From NCBI GenBank assembly GCA_022616415.1, contig JAKEEU010000145.1, positions 1 to 64,000 on the forward strand: a stretch of DNA of 64,000 nt. Direction: 5' to 3'. The position numbers and the translations under genes were made by a program. Positions 33,799-41,805 of the stretch are shown here, one piece after another. The notes under the pieces were generated by a model that saw nothing but the letters and a program-made list of their open reading frames with translations, was not told the origin of the DNA and made no database searches. Each line of letters starts with the position of its first letter. Position 1 is the stretch's first letter. This DNA is from Candidatus Zhuqueibacterota bacterium. GTDB lineage: Bacteria > Zhuqueibacterota > Zhuqueibacteria > Zhuqueibacterales > Zhuqueibacteraceae.

Positions 33799-35283
33799 CT
33801 ATTTTACCAACAACAGTCGCTTCGTCTCGACAAAATTGCCGCCAATTTTCAAACGATATAGATACGTGCCGCTCGGCAGGGCTTGGCCGTTGCTGTCGCG
33901 CCCGTCCCAGGTGGTGAAGTGCTTTCCGGCAATTTGGCTTTGGCTCACCAGCGTGCGGACGAGTTGGCCCTGCAAATTATAAAGGCCGATTTCCACCGGC
34001 GCGTCTTGCGTCAGCGTGTATTCGATGATCGTGGGATTCCCCACAACATTCGTCGATGACCCATTGAAGAAAGGGTTGGGATAATTCTGCGCGAGCCGAT
34101 TGGAGGCCGGAACGTTGCCGTCATCATCCACCGAGCTGGCGGTGGATACGAAGCGATAAATCCGGCCGTCAAAAGCGCAAATATAAAGCTCGTTATTCTT
34201 GTCAATGCCGAACGAGGCGATGTTGAGATTTGTATCAAAGAGTTGGGTGTTTGTGGCCGGATTGGTTCCGTCGTAACGCAGCGCCCAAAGGCGGCCGGAG
34301 ATAAAATCTCCATAAATGTAGGCGCCAGCCAACTCCGGAACTTTCGTGCCGCGATAGACGTACCCGCCGGTCACCGAAGCGCCGAGGTTGCGGCCGTAGT
34401 CTACAATAGGCTTGACCAACCCCGGCAGATCGCAAGGATCGCCCGATGGATAGCAGAGATTGCCTTCCATGCGATTCCAGCCATAATTTTGGCCTTTTTC
34501 AATTATATCGATTTCTTCTCTTCTGCCTTGGCCGACGTCGCCAGTCCAAAGCCAGCCTGTCACTGGATCAAAACTAAAGCGCCACGGATTGCGCAAGCCG
34601 TAGGCATAAATCTCTTCGCGATTTCCGGCCGTATTGCCGGCAAACGGATTATCGCTCGGAATGCCATAATTTCTGCCGCCGGTTGCAGTGTCAATATCGA
34701 TCCGCAGAATTTTGCCGAGCAGCGTTTGCAAGCTTTGGCCATTGCCTTGCGGATCGCCGCCGGAGCCGCCGTCGCCCGTGGCAATGTAAAGATAACCGTC
34801 AGCGCCAAACGCGATCTGGCCGCCATTGTGGTTGTCAAAAGGTTGATTGAAAGTGAGAATGACTAACTCGCTGTCCGCCACGGCTTGATTCGGATCAGCA
34901 GCGCTCACGCGGTAGCGTGCGATTATCGTGCGTCTCGGGGAGCTGGCCGTGTAGTTGACATAAAAATAACCATTGCTTTGGAAATTCGGATGGAAGGCAA
35001 GTCCCAACAACCCTTTTTCACCGTTGAAATCGACTCTGGCGCGAATATCCAAAAAAGCTCTGGCGGAAGTGGCCGAGGCCATATTCTCGAAAACCCTGAT
35101 GATGCCCGGCTGTTCGACAACAAAAATGCGATCGGTGCCGTCCCCGGGATGCTGCAGATCCACCGGATTGCTGAACGTCAGGTTCGGAAAGGCGTTTTGC
35201 AATTGGAGTTGGGCTTGAGAATGGCTTGGCGCGGCGGCGAGAAATAAAATGGCGGCAATAAAAAAAATTCGACGGAGCGTCAT
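33799..35283 (-). CDS. Secreted PQQ-type glucose/sorbosone dehydrogenase with C-terminal sorting domain
   Basis: A 494-residue protein. It has a signal peptide (MTLRRIFFIAAILFLAAAPSHSQA), then the six-bladed GSDH propeller (FPNLTFSNPVDLQHPGDGTDRIFVVEQPG, EKGLLGLAFHPNF, NGGQIAFGADGYLYIATGDGG, YGLRNPWRFSFDPVTGWLWTGDVGQ, KGQNYGWNRMEG). The end is a FlgD/Por-like tail (LAQNYPNPFFNG, LYNLQGQLVRTL, SGTYLYRLKIGG). GSDH members oxidise sugars with PQQ; the tail directs export through a type IX-like route or anchors to the surface. Another protein with the same tail lies at 37513. Confidence 0.88.
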   Translation of the reverse strand: MTLRRIFFIAAILFLAAAPSHSQAQLQLQNAFPNLTFSNPVDLQHPGDGTDRIFVVEQPGIIRVFENMASATSARAFLDIRARVDFNGEKGLLGLAFHPNFQSNGYFYVNYTASSPRRTIIARYRVSAADPNQAVADSELVILTFNQPFDNHNGGQIAFGADGYLYIATGDGGSGGDPQGNGQSLQTLLGKILRIDIDTATGGRNYGIPSDNPFAGNTAGNREEIYAYGLRNPWRFSFDPVTGWLWTGDVGQGRREEIDIIEKGQNYGWNRMEGNLCYPSGDPCDLPGLVKPIVDYGRNLGASVTGGYVYRGTKVPELAGAYIYGDFISGRLWALRYDGTNPATNTQLFDTNLNIASFGIDKNNELYICAFDGRIYRFVSTASSVDDDGNVPASNRLAQNYPNPFFNGSSTNVVGNPTIIEYTLTQDAPVEIGLYNLQGQLVRTLVSQSQIAGKHFTTWDGRDSNGQALPSGTYLYRLKIGGNFVETKRLLLVK

Positions 35284-35334
35284 TGTTGTTCACCTAATCT
35301 TTAAAGTCAAAATCTTGATGATTTTTTGAAGAGA

Positions 35335-36732
35335 TCAAATAAACCAAATTGGCAAAAAAACAATATTCCCACTGTACTGGAAAGGCCCGTTGTAAATCAG
35401 AACCATTTTATCCACCTTCTTTGAATAGGCCGCTTTGAATTTGAGCAAATTCTTCAAGTCAGACTGTCCGTAAGAGTCACTGAGTTTGACTTCAACGGGA
35501 ATCAAATGCGAATCGGTTTTGATAACGAAATCAACCTCGGCGCCGCCGGAGGTGCGCCAAAAATGAAATTCGGGAAATTGTGCCGTGAGAGACATGGCTT
35601 TGCGAATTTCACTGAGACAAAAATTCTCAAAGATCGGGCCAATCTTGCCGCTATTAACCAAAACTTCATAATTTGTCAGCCCGCTGACCAACCCGAAAAA
35701 GCCGCTGTCAAAGAAAAATATCTTCGGTGACTTCACCAAGTTTTTGCGTACCTGGCCGGTGTAAGGCTCAAGTTGCTCCAGCAAGAAAGTCTGTTCCAGG
35801 ATGCTGATGTATTTTCTAACGGTGTTCTGCGCGATTCCAAGCTCTTGGGACAAGCCGGTTTTGTTCAAGAAGTTGCCGGTTTGGAGAATCAACAAATTCA
35901 ACAAGCGCCCGAAATCATCCAAATTACCAACCTGCGCCAAGCCGCGAATATCGCGCTCGAGGTAAGTGATACGATAGTGCCGCAAATAATCCATCCTTTC
36001 CGCTTCACTCTGGGCAAGATAAGCTTGCGGCAATAAACCGCTGACAAGAATATGGCGCAGTTTGGCGTGCAATTGAGGCTGTAACGGCAACAAATCGGTT
36101 TGGAGCTGCCGTAGCACCTCGGCATCGAATCGGTTTTCCAGTAACTGTGTCAGCACGGACGGCAATTGCAGTTCTGTAAAATGCTGATGAAAGATTTCTT
36201 TGGTGGAAAAAGGAAAGAGACGCGTTTGCTGTACTCGACCGGCAAAAGTTTCCGCTGCTTGTGAGCCGATCTCCAGCGCCGCCGAGCCTGAAAGCATCAA
36301 TCTGAGCTTGGGCCTAAAGGTGTCATAATAAAGCTTGATTTGATCGAAATAAGCCGGGAACTTCTGCACCTCATCAAGAAACAGATAAATCGGGGTCGAA
36401 TGTTCGGCTAGGGATTTTCCGCTGAACAAGGCGATAATCTCCAAGAGCAGGTTGGGATTGCTTTTAAGCTCGTTGCGCAACTCAAGATCATCAAAATTAA
36501 AATAGAAAATGTTCTTTGCGGGTGCATGCTCTTGGTGCAGCAAGTGATCCACACATCGTTGCAACAAAACGGTTTTGCCGGTTCTTCGAGCGCCGGTAAG
36601 AATTTGAATAAACTTTCCATCCAATCGCTGAATAAGCTTTGGCGCTACAGCACGCTCGAACAAGACTGGCTCTATTTGCCACGACTTGTGTTGCCAAGGA
36701 TTTAACGCGTAGAAAATTTCAAAATTGATCAT
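35335..36732 (-). CDS. AAA_14/DUF4143 ATP-binding protein
   Basis: A 465-residue protein. Walker A is GARRTGKT (near residue 47), Walker B lies in STPIYLFLDEVQKFP, and the DUF4143 nuclease-like C-terminus shows FHFWRTSGGAEVDFVI and LIPVEVKLSD (a PD-(D/E)XK-like E..K motif). A winged-helix section (GLSQELGIAQNTVRKYISILEQ) separates them. The family occurs singly in many genomes and its role is not settled. Upstream (36733-36862) several ATTGATC/GATCAA words surround a TATAAT-like box and could be an operator. No partner gene. Confidence 0.82.
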   Translation of the reverse strand: MINFEIFYALNPWQHKSWQIEPVLFERAVAPKLIQRLDGKFIQILTGARRTGKTVLLQRCVDHLLHQEHAPAKNIFYFNFDDLELRNELKSNPNLLLEIIALFSGKSLAEHSTPIYLFLDEVQKFPAYFDQIKLYYDTFRPKLRLMLSGSAALEIGSQAAETFAGRVQQTRLFPFSTKEIFHQHFTELQLPSVLTQLLENRFDAEVLRQLQTDLLPLQPQLHAKLRHILVSGLLPQAYLAQSEAERMDYLRHYRITYLERDIRGLAQVGNLDDFGRLLNLLILQTGNFLNKTGLSQELGIAQNTVRKYISILEQTFLLEQLEPYTGQVRKNLVKSPKIFFFDSGFFGLVSGLTNYEVLVNSGKIGPIFENFCLSEIRKAMSLTAQFPEFHFWRTSGGAEVDFVIKTDSHLIPVEVKLSDSYGQSDLKNLLKFKAAYSKKVDKMVLIYNGPFQYSGNIVFLPIWFI

Positions 36733-36862
36733 ATTTCAATGTAATTTAATCAAAGGATTGATCGAATTTGATTATAATATGATCAAGGTTTTGATGAAAT
36801 TCAAGCTTTTTTTTCAAACGTGGTCAAGAAAAACCAATTTTCTTAACAAGTTGGTTGGTTTT

Positions 36863-37516
36863 TTAAAAGACCACGTTCATTAACTCTGCCGGCGCGGCGA
36901 GGACAAAATCCGGCTGCAGTGCGCGCAATTTTTCCTCCGGGCGAAAACCGTAGGCCACGGCGCAAGTTACAATTTTGGCAGCTTGGCCGGCAAGAATGTC
37001 ATTCTCGCCATCGCCGATGATCAACACGCGGGAAGCAGGAAGGTTGAAGTGGTGCAAAATCTTGAAAACCGCCTCGGGATCGGGCTTGAGCTTGAGGTTG
37101 GGTTGCCCGCCAATGACCATGGCAAAATGCCGGCGAATGTCAAGCCGCTGCAGCAAGGCCTCGGTGAACTCTTGCGGCTTGTTGGTGAGAATGGCTTTCT
37201 GCTTGCGCGCAAAATGCGCCAGCACCTCGCGGACGCCGGGATAAGGTTGCGAAAAATCCGCGATATGCTCGTGATAATAAGAGCGGAAATGCCGATGTGC
37301 AGTCTCCAATCCGGTTTTCGCAGCATGGCCCAGTGCGCGCTCCAAAAGTTTTCGCACGCCATCGCCAACATAACCGGTAACGGTGTCCACCTCGACTTCA
37401 TTCTTGCCGAGCTGCCGCAAAGCGTAATTCACGGCATTGGCAAGATCGCGACGGGTGTCGACGAGTGTGCCGTCGAGATCGAAGATCAGGAGGTCGGCCG
37501 CATACTTATTTTTCAT
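36863..37516 (-). CDS. HAD-family phosphatase, phosphoglycolate phosphatase type
   Basis: A 217-residue HAD hydrolase: motif I IFDLDGTLVDT with nucleophile and acid Asp, an alpha-helical cap, motif II ILTNKP, motif III Lys in KLKPDPEAV and motif IV IGDGENDI. Length and cap match Gph, which clears 2-phosphoglycolate, but substrates vary in this family. Its start overlaps the stop of the upstream haem/copper protein by four bases (37513-37516), so the two are translationally coupled. Confidence 0.85.
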   Translation of the reverse strand: MKNKYAADLLIFDLDGTLVDTRRDLANAVNYALRQLGKNEVEVDTVTGYVGDGVRKLLERALGHAAKTGLETAHRHFRSYYHEHIADFSQPYPGVREVLAHFARKQKAILTNKPQEFTEALLQRLDIRRHFAMVIGGQPNLKLKPDPEAVFKILHHFNLPASRVLIIGDGENDILAGQAAKIVTCAVAYGFRPEEKLRALQPDFVLAAPAELMNVVF

Positions 37517-39117
37517 TGCATCAAAATCATCTTCTTCGTTTCTCGAAAATCGCCGGCGGTCATTTGATAAAAATAAACGCCGCTTGGCATGTTTCGCGCC
37601 TCCCAGTTTCGCGCGTGTTGTCCCGCCGCTAAAATCTCGTTGTCAACCAGCGTTGCGATTTTTCTGCCGAGCAAATCATAAATGATAAGCTGCACGCGTT
37701 CGGCGTACGGAAGCGCAAACTTGATCGCGGTTGTTGGGTTTCCCCCACCACGAGCGGGGGATTTCGCTGCGCTCAAAAGCGGATTCGGATAGTTTTGCGA
37801 AAGCTCAAAGCCGGCGGGGATATTGGCATGATCCCGCCCTTTCACTTCGGTTCTGAGATCGATATTTTCGTCACCCGGTTGATAGGTCACAAAGCCGAGC
37901 GGAAAGAAATACATCTCGTCCGTCGTTTTTTCACCCCAGGTCACTTGCTGCGGTGGATTGTTAGGGTTGCTGGGATTATTGGTGGTATTGTCGTAAGTGG
38001 CAAACGCATGCATCGTCGAACCGGCCGGAATTTTGATCAAACGCTCGGGGAGATAAGAGCCTTGCCAGTTGAAATTCCAATTGTTGATCCGGAGCAAGTT
38101 GGTGCGCTTGCCGCTCGCATCTTCAAAATACACTTCCCAGGATTTTCCCAAAAGATGGCAATGCGGCCACAGCGACAGCAGCGAGACATCGAAGGGGACG
38201 TTGACGACGCCGTGAAACTGCTTGACTTCGTTGGGTGGGATGACGAAGGGCCCGTTGATCAAATTGAAAGGCAACATGATGTACAACTGCAAATAACGCG
38301 TGACCGGCTTCCTGGCAAAAAAGATATTGATCGAAGATGAATCCGAGGCGGCTATCGGCGAAGGCGCGTAATGAATTTGCACCAGCAGATCGGCATTCTT
38401 AGGCAACCTTTGCCCGATGCCGTCCGGGAAAAACCTCGGCGTGGCGCCCGGCACATATCCTGGAAACAGGTCGCTGATCACGACGCCGCCAAACCCGCCG
38501 AAGCCAGCATAGCCGTAGCCCGGATCTTGTTGATCTTTGATGCGGCCCTGTCCGGTGGTGTCGACGGCGATAAGTGTATGGTGTACGATCTTCTTGTTGC
38601 CCGGCCGAAATTCCACCGCCGAAATTTGCCGGTCTTGGATAAGTCCCGTCGGAAAAACAAAGATGCGATATTCGTCTTGATTATTGCCTTGAATGGCGTA
38701 GGATTGGCTCATCGACAAAACCAAATCCGGCTTGCCGAGCTGCGACCCGCTCGGAAAATTCGGCAACGGCGCTTCGAGGCGCGGATCGCCTTGCGGCGTG
38801 CCGGCATCCACCCAATCAGCAATGAGCTTGATTTGCTCGTCCGTCAAATAGCGCTCGTCGAGCAATCTGCTGAAGGTGCGATCCGGCATCCATGGCGGCA
38901 TATAGCGAATACCGGTGACGTACTTGATCATCTGGCCGCGGCTGGCGACTTCGCTGTAGCTGGTCAATGGAAACGGCGCAACTTCCCCCGGACGATGGCA
39001 TTTGGCGCAATTGTTGTAAATGATCGGCGAAATGTGCTCGCTGAAATTTACCGTTTGCGCCGCGGCCGTGCTCGCCAATGCAGCGCACATAATCAAAATA
39101 GCAGAAAGCTTTTTCAT
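37513..39117 (-). CDS. Exported haem-c/copper monooxygenase-like protein with sorting domain
   Basis: From ATG 39117, behind GAGAGAA, the protein is 534 residues: a signal peptide (MKKLSAILIMCAALASTAAA), a cytochrome c motif CAKCH at 37-41, and a large beta domain. The beta domain has KIVHHTLIAVDTTG, VQIHYAPS and WPHCHLLGKSWEVYF, the His pattern of type II copper ascorbate-dependent monooxygenases. It ends in a Por-like sorting tail (LSQNYPNPL, IYDLLGRKIATLVDN, SGVYFYQM). It likely acts outside the inner membrane in oxidation or electron transfer. A redoxin gene lies upstream on the same strand. Copper-site completeness needs alignment. Confidence 0.8.
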   Translation of the reverse strand: MKKLSAILIMCAALASTAAAQTVNFSEHISPIIYNNCAKCHRPGEVAPFPLTSYSEVASRGQMIKYVTGIRYMPPWMPDRTFSRLLDERYLTDEQIKLIADWVDAGTPQGDPRLEAPLPNFPSGSQLGKPDLVLSMSQSYAIQGNNQDEYRIFVFPTGLIQDRQISAVEFRPGNKKIVHHTLIAVDTTGQGRIKDQQDPGYGYAGFGGFGGVVISDLFPGYVPGATPRFFPDGIGQRLPKNADLLVQIHYAPSPIAASDSSSINIFFARKPVTRYLQLYIMLPFNLINGPFVIPPNEVKQFHGVVNVPFDVSLLSLWPHCHLLGKSWEVYFEDASGKRTNLLRINNWNFNWQGSYLPERLIKIPAGSTMHAFATYDNTTNNPSNPNNPPQQVTWGEKTTDEMYFFPLGFVTYQPGDENIDLRTEVKGRDHANIPAGFELSQNYPNPLLSAAKSPARGGGNPTTAIKFALPYAERVQLIIYDLLGRKIATLVDNEILAAGQHARNWEARNMPSGVYFYQMTAGDFRETKKMILMQ

Positions 39118-39188
39118 GTGCATTCTCTCAAATACAGTGGATGAAAGTGACTATTCAGCTACTGACTTCGGTTGGCGGAGTTATGACA

Positions 39189-39308
39189 CCAAGTAACTTT
39201 TTCATGTCATCGTGGAACGATCTTTTTTGTTGCCAAGCACAGTGCTTGTTTTAAAAAAGATGTTTCCAACCCTGGCCTGCGGCAGGGCAGGCATGACATG
39301 TTACTTGG
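39189..39308. repeat. 120-bp hairpin element (MITE-like)
   Basis: CCAAGTAAC at the left pairs with GTTACTTGG at the right. Inner pairs ATGTCAT/ATGACAT, ATCTTTTTTG/AAAAAAGAT and AAGCAC/GTGCTT continue the symmetry. It occupies the gap between the redoxin gene and the haem/copper gene. Confidence 0.7.
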
Positions 39309-39333
39309 AAACTTTTGAGTCGGGAAATTAATT

Positions 39334-39918
39334 TCACGGCTTTCGCGGCGTGATAAAACATCCAACCGCCTCCGTTTTGGCAACGGCAACAGGTTTGCCG
39401 GACTTGATCGCCGCAAGCGCATCCTGCAATTCGTGCGTGGTGATCACGCTTCTCCTTTGGCCGAGCTTGAAAAAGGCGTTGTCGATGCGCCCCTGGTACA
39501 AAATTTTATTCGAGGCCTTGTCCACCACAAAAACCTCCGGCGTAAGCCGCGCGCCCAGAGATTGGGAAATTTTGTTGCCAATATCCAATTTTGCCGGAAA
39601 GGGCAGCGCGTAGGTCTTTTGAAAAGACAACATGCTTTCCTGGCTTGAAGAAGCGTTGGGAAAAACGCCGATGAATTCAAATCCATCCTTTGCGTAGGTT
39701 TGATGCAGCTCCCTCAACGCAGGCGTGTAGCTCTGGCAGATTTTGCAATCTTCCGTCAGAAAAATATAAACGGTGAAATCCGCTTTCGTCTCACCCGCCG
39801 AAAGCTTATTGTCGAAGTTGAGCAGAATGCTAAAAGCTAAAACCAAGAGAGACAGAGGAAGAATCCCGCCAGTGGCTTCGCGAAGCGATTGAAGTAGGGT
39901 TTTTTGCAATTTATCCAT
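39334..39918 (-). CDS. Membrane-anchored redoxin (AhpC/TSA, thioredoxin-like)
   Basis: A 194-residue protein with one N-terminal membrane helix (ILPLSLLVLAFSILL) and a thioredoxin-like domain. The active-site pair is Cys58/Cys61 (EDCKIC) after the beta strand VYIFLT; ARLTPEVFVVD has the cis-proline and ILYQGRIDNAFFKLGQRR is typical of redoxins beside cytochrome/copper proteins. A late Cys (AVGCFI) may coordinate metal. It probably works in the periplasm for redox maintenance or metal delivery to the neighbouring haem/copper protein. Confidence 0.8.
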   Translation of the reverse strand: MDKLQKTLLQSLREATGGILPLSLLVLAFSILLNFDNKLSAGETKADFTVYIFLTEDCKICQSYTPALRELHQTYAKDGFEFIGVFPNASSSQESMLSFQKTYALPFPAKLDIGNKISQSLGARLTPEVFVVDKASNKILYQGRIDNAFFKLGQRRSVITTHELQDALAAIKSGKPVAVAKTEAVGCFITPRKP

Positions 39919-40045
39919 GCGATAAAAATGCTACAAATTTATGAACCGTAGTAATCAATTTAGCAGCATTTTTAACAAATTGCAAGCTCGAAGTTATTGC
40001 CTGATATATTTTGCTCGCTAAAAACTTTTGCCCAAAAGATAAGGC

Positions 40046-40465
40046 TTAAAATTCGCCCCTTATACTATCATCATGCGCTCTACGTGGCCAGGGCGGCATT
40101 TTCCACATCATCGGAATTTCTTGATGAAGTTTCTGCCGCTGTTCCGGCGTCAAAACGCTGTCGATCTCCGCGGTCATTTGCCTGATAATTTGGTGCGCTT
40201 GGGGCCGCGTTTGGCGAAAATGTTGGCGCAGTTGCTCTTCATATTTGGCGATGATCTGCGCCACCGCCTGGCTTTGCGCCTCACTCAGATTGAGCCGGGG
40301 TTTGAGCTTTTCCAACACGAAGCCGCGAGGCCGGCCAGGCTCGTGCGCCATTCGCGGCCGCAGCGGTGGCGGGCCGCCAAACTGGCGCACCACGAGCGCG
40401 CCCGTAAAAACGCCGGCGGCAAACGTCAACACAAAGGCCGCGATGACAAAAAATTTCTCTTTCAT
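40046..40465 (-). CDS. Spy/CpxP-like periplasmic protein
   Basis: A 139-residue protein with a signal/anchor (FFVIAAFVLTFAAGVFTGALVV), then Pro-rich sequence and LNLSEAQSQAVAQIIAKYEEQLRQHF with TAEIDSVLTPEQRQKLHQE. The LTxxQ..kl repeats mark the periplasmic Spy/CpxP/heavy-metal sensor fold. It is the third gene of a unit with an ECF sigma factor and an anti-sigma factor, three bases after the latter. In such triples it often senses envelope stress and feeds into the anti-sigma factor. Confidence 0.8.
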   Translation of the reverse strand: MKEKFFVIAAFVLTFAAGVFTGALVVRQFGGPPPLRPRMAHEPGRPRGFVLEKLKPRLNLSEAQSQAVAQIIAKYEEQLRQHFRQTRPQAHQIIRQMTAEIDSVLTPEQRQKLHQEIPMMWKMPPWPRRAHDDSIRGEF

Positions 40466-40468
40466 AAT

Positions 40469-40960
40469 TTATCTGTTCGCATCGTTTTCGTTCACAGCCA
40501 GCTCCCACATCACTTGCTGCAGTTGCTCGTCGTTGGTTGCAAACAGCAGGCGTGATTCCGGCATTTCCGGCAGCAGCGTCACTTCGGCTTCCGACGGCGT
40601 GGCGGTTTCTTGGCGCAGCAGCACGAATAACGTCACCAAAACTGCCACAGCCGGCGCCAACCAACGCACCAGCCGGCGGCTGGTGTTGACCAGCATGCTC
40701 GGCATTTCTGCCGGAGCAAATTGATTTTCCAACTCCCGCAGCAGTTGCATTTGCCCGGCAAGCGTCGGTTGCGAATCACGATGCATGGCTTGCATCGTAT
40801 TGAGGAGACGGGCGATGGCGTCCGCGCTTCGCCGGCATGAGGCACAGCTTTGCAAATGCTGTTGGACGCGCGCCGTTTCATCATCGTCCAACTCCCGGCT
40901 TTGCCACCGCCACAAGAGCGCGTCATCAATATGGCTGCCGAATGTTTTGGTTTCAGTCAT
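40469..40960 (-). CDS. Anti-sigma factor with zinc-finger motif
   Basis: From the ATG at 40960 the protein is 163 residues. The cytoplasmic N-terminal zinc-binding site is H35-x3-C39-x2-C42 (VQQHLQSCASC), and one membrane helix (LAPAVAVLVTLFVLL) separates it from a short periplasmic end. The start overlaps the last codons of the sigma factor gene, so the pair is coupled. It should hold the ECF sigma factor inactive until an envelope signal. Confidence 0.85.
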   Translation of the reverse strand: MTETKTFGSHIDDALLWRWQSRELDDDETARVQQHLQSCASCRRSADAIARLLNTMQAMHRDSQPTLAGQMQLLRELENQFAPAEMPSMLVNTSRRLVRWLAPAVAVLVTLFVLLRQETATPSEAEVTLLPEMPESRLLFATNDEQLQQVMWELAVNENDANR

Positions 40961-41558
40961 AAAACGCCTCAGCATATTTCTTCATTTTCGTGGACAAGAT
41001 TTGCCGAGCTTGATAAAGCCGCGATTTCACCAGCTTTTCGTCGGTGCCGCTGATCCTGGCAATCTCATCGTACCCCAAGCCTTCCAAATCGCGCAGCACC
41101 ACCAGCTCGCGATATTTCGGTTCCAATTTATTCAATTCGCGCCGCAGGTTGTCACGCAACTCGTTGGCCTCGATTTGAGCGCTCACGGATTCTTCTTCAA
41201 CGGCAACACGCTCGACGGTTTCTTCTGGCAGAGCTTGCAACGAAAACCAGCGGCGCCGCTTGCGCCGGCGCAGCTCGTCTCGGCATTGATTGACGGTAAT
41301 TTCGTAAATCCAGGTGAAGAGAGCAGAACGGCCTTCAAAAGTGTTGAGACGCCGTAAAATCTTGATGAAAATATCTTGCACCAAATCTTCGACGTCGCGG
41401 CTGCCAATCAGCGAAACACAAACTCGCAGCACCGCGGGCTGGTAACGCTTGACCAGCTCGTTCAGCGCGTGCCGATCTCCGGCGCGACCGCCGGCGATAA
41501 TTTCGGCTTCTGCCATTTCGTGCTGCGCCGGAGTTTTTGCCGGTTCCTCTGTCAGCAT
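40953..41558 (-). CDS. ECF RNA polymerase sigma factor
   Basis: A 201-residue sigma-70 of the extracytoplasmic function type. Region 2 is LNELVKRYQPAVLRVCVSLIG and VEDLVQDIFIKILRRLNTF, with -10 recognition at LFTWIYEITVNQCRDELRRRKRRR. Region 4 is LNKLEPKYRELVVLRDLEGLGYDEIARISGTDEKLVKSRLYQAR. Between the two the acidic linker (TVERVAVEEESVSAQ) is normal. It is followed by its zinc-finger anti-sigma factor. No own promoter consensus was identified upstream. Confidence 0.93.
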   Translation of the reverse strand: MLTEEPAKTPAQHEMAEAEIIAGGRAGDRHALNELVKRYQPAVLRVCVSLIGSRDVEDLVQDIFIKILRRLNTFEGRSALFTWIYEITVNQCRDELRRRKRRRWFSLQALPEETVERVAVEEESVSAQIEANELRDNLRRELNKLEPKYRELVVLRDLEGLGYDEIARISGTDEKLVKSRLYQARQILSTKMKKYAEAFYD

Positions 41559-41711
41559 TTCATTACGTCAGACGTTTCCAGGTTGCAAAAGTTGGAAAAT
41601 TTTTTGTTGCAATTCGCGTGCAACACGGTTATATTTCAAATGGCATAACGCCGTTCAGGATAATGAATGCTTGTTAAAATATTGCAAAATCCGAAGGAAT
41701 CGCCGCGTTCC

Positions 41712-41782
41712 ATTTAGGAGGTGGGATAAAATAATTTGGACATTTACAGAATGGCCAAATTGCTCTATCCCACCTCCTAAAT
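41712..41782. promoter_or_regulatory. Long hairpin holding an SD-like and anti-SD-like pair
   Basis: ATTTAGGAGGTGGGATA at the left is exactly complementary to TATCCCACCTCCTAAAT at the right, with a second pair AATTTGG/CCAAATT inside. It lies 24 bases before the start of the amidohydrolase and 154 bases from the sigma gene start. It could be an mRNA hairpin or a short insertion; no proof of either. Confidence 0.55.
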
Positions 41783-41805
41783 ATAACCGCAAAAAGGGAA
41801 ATTTA

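Noticed and set aside
41449-41805. Upstream extension of the amidohydrolase frame
   Set aside because: It would run antisense through the sigma factor start and the hairpin; the signal peptide begins at 41806.
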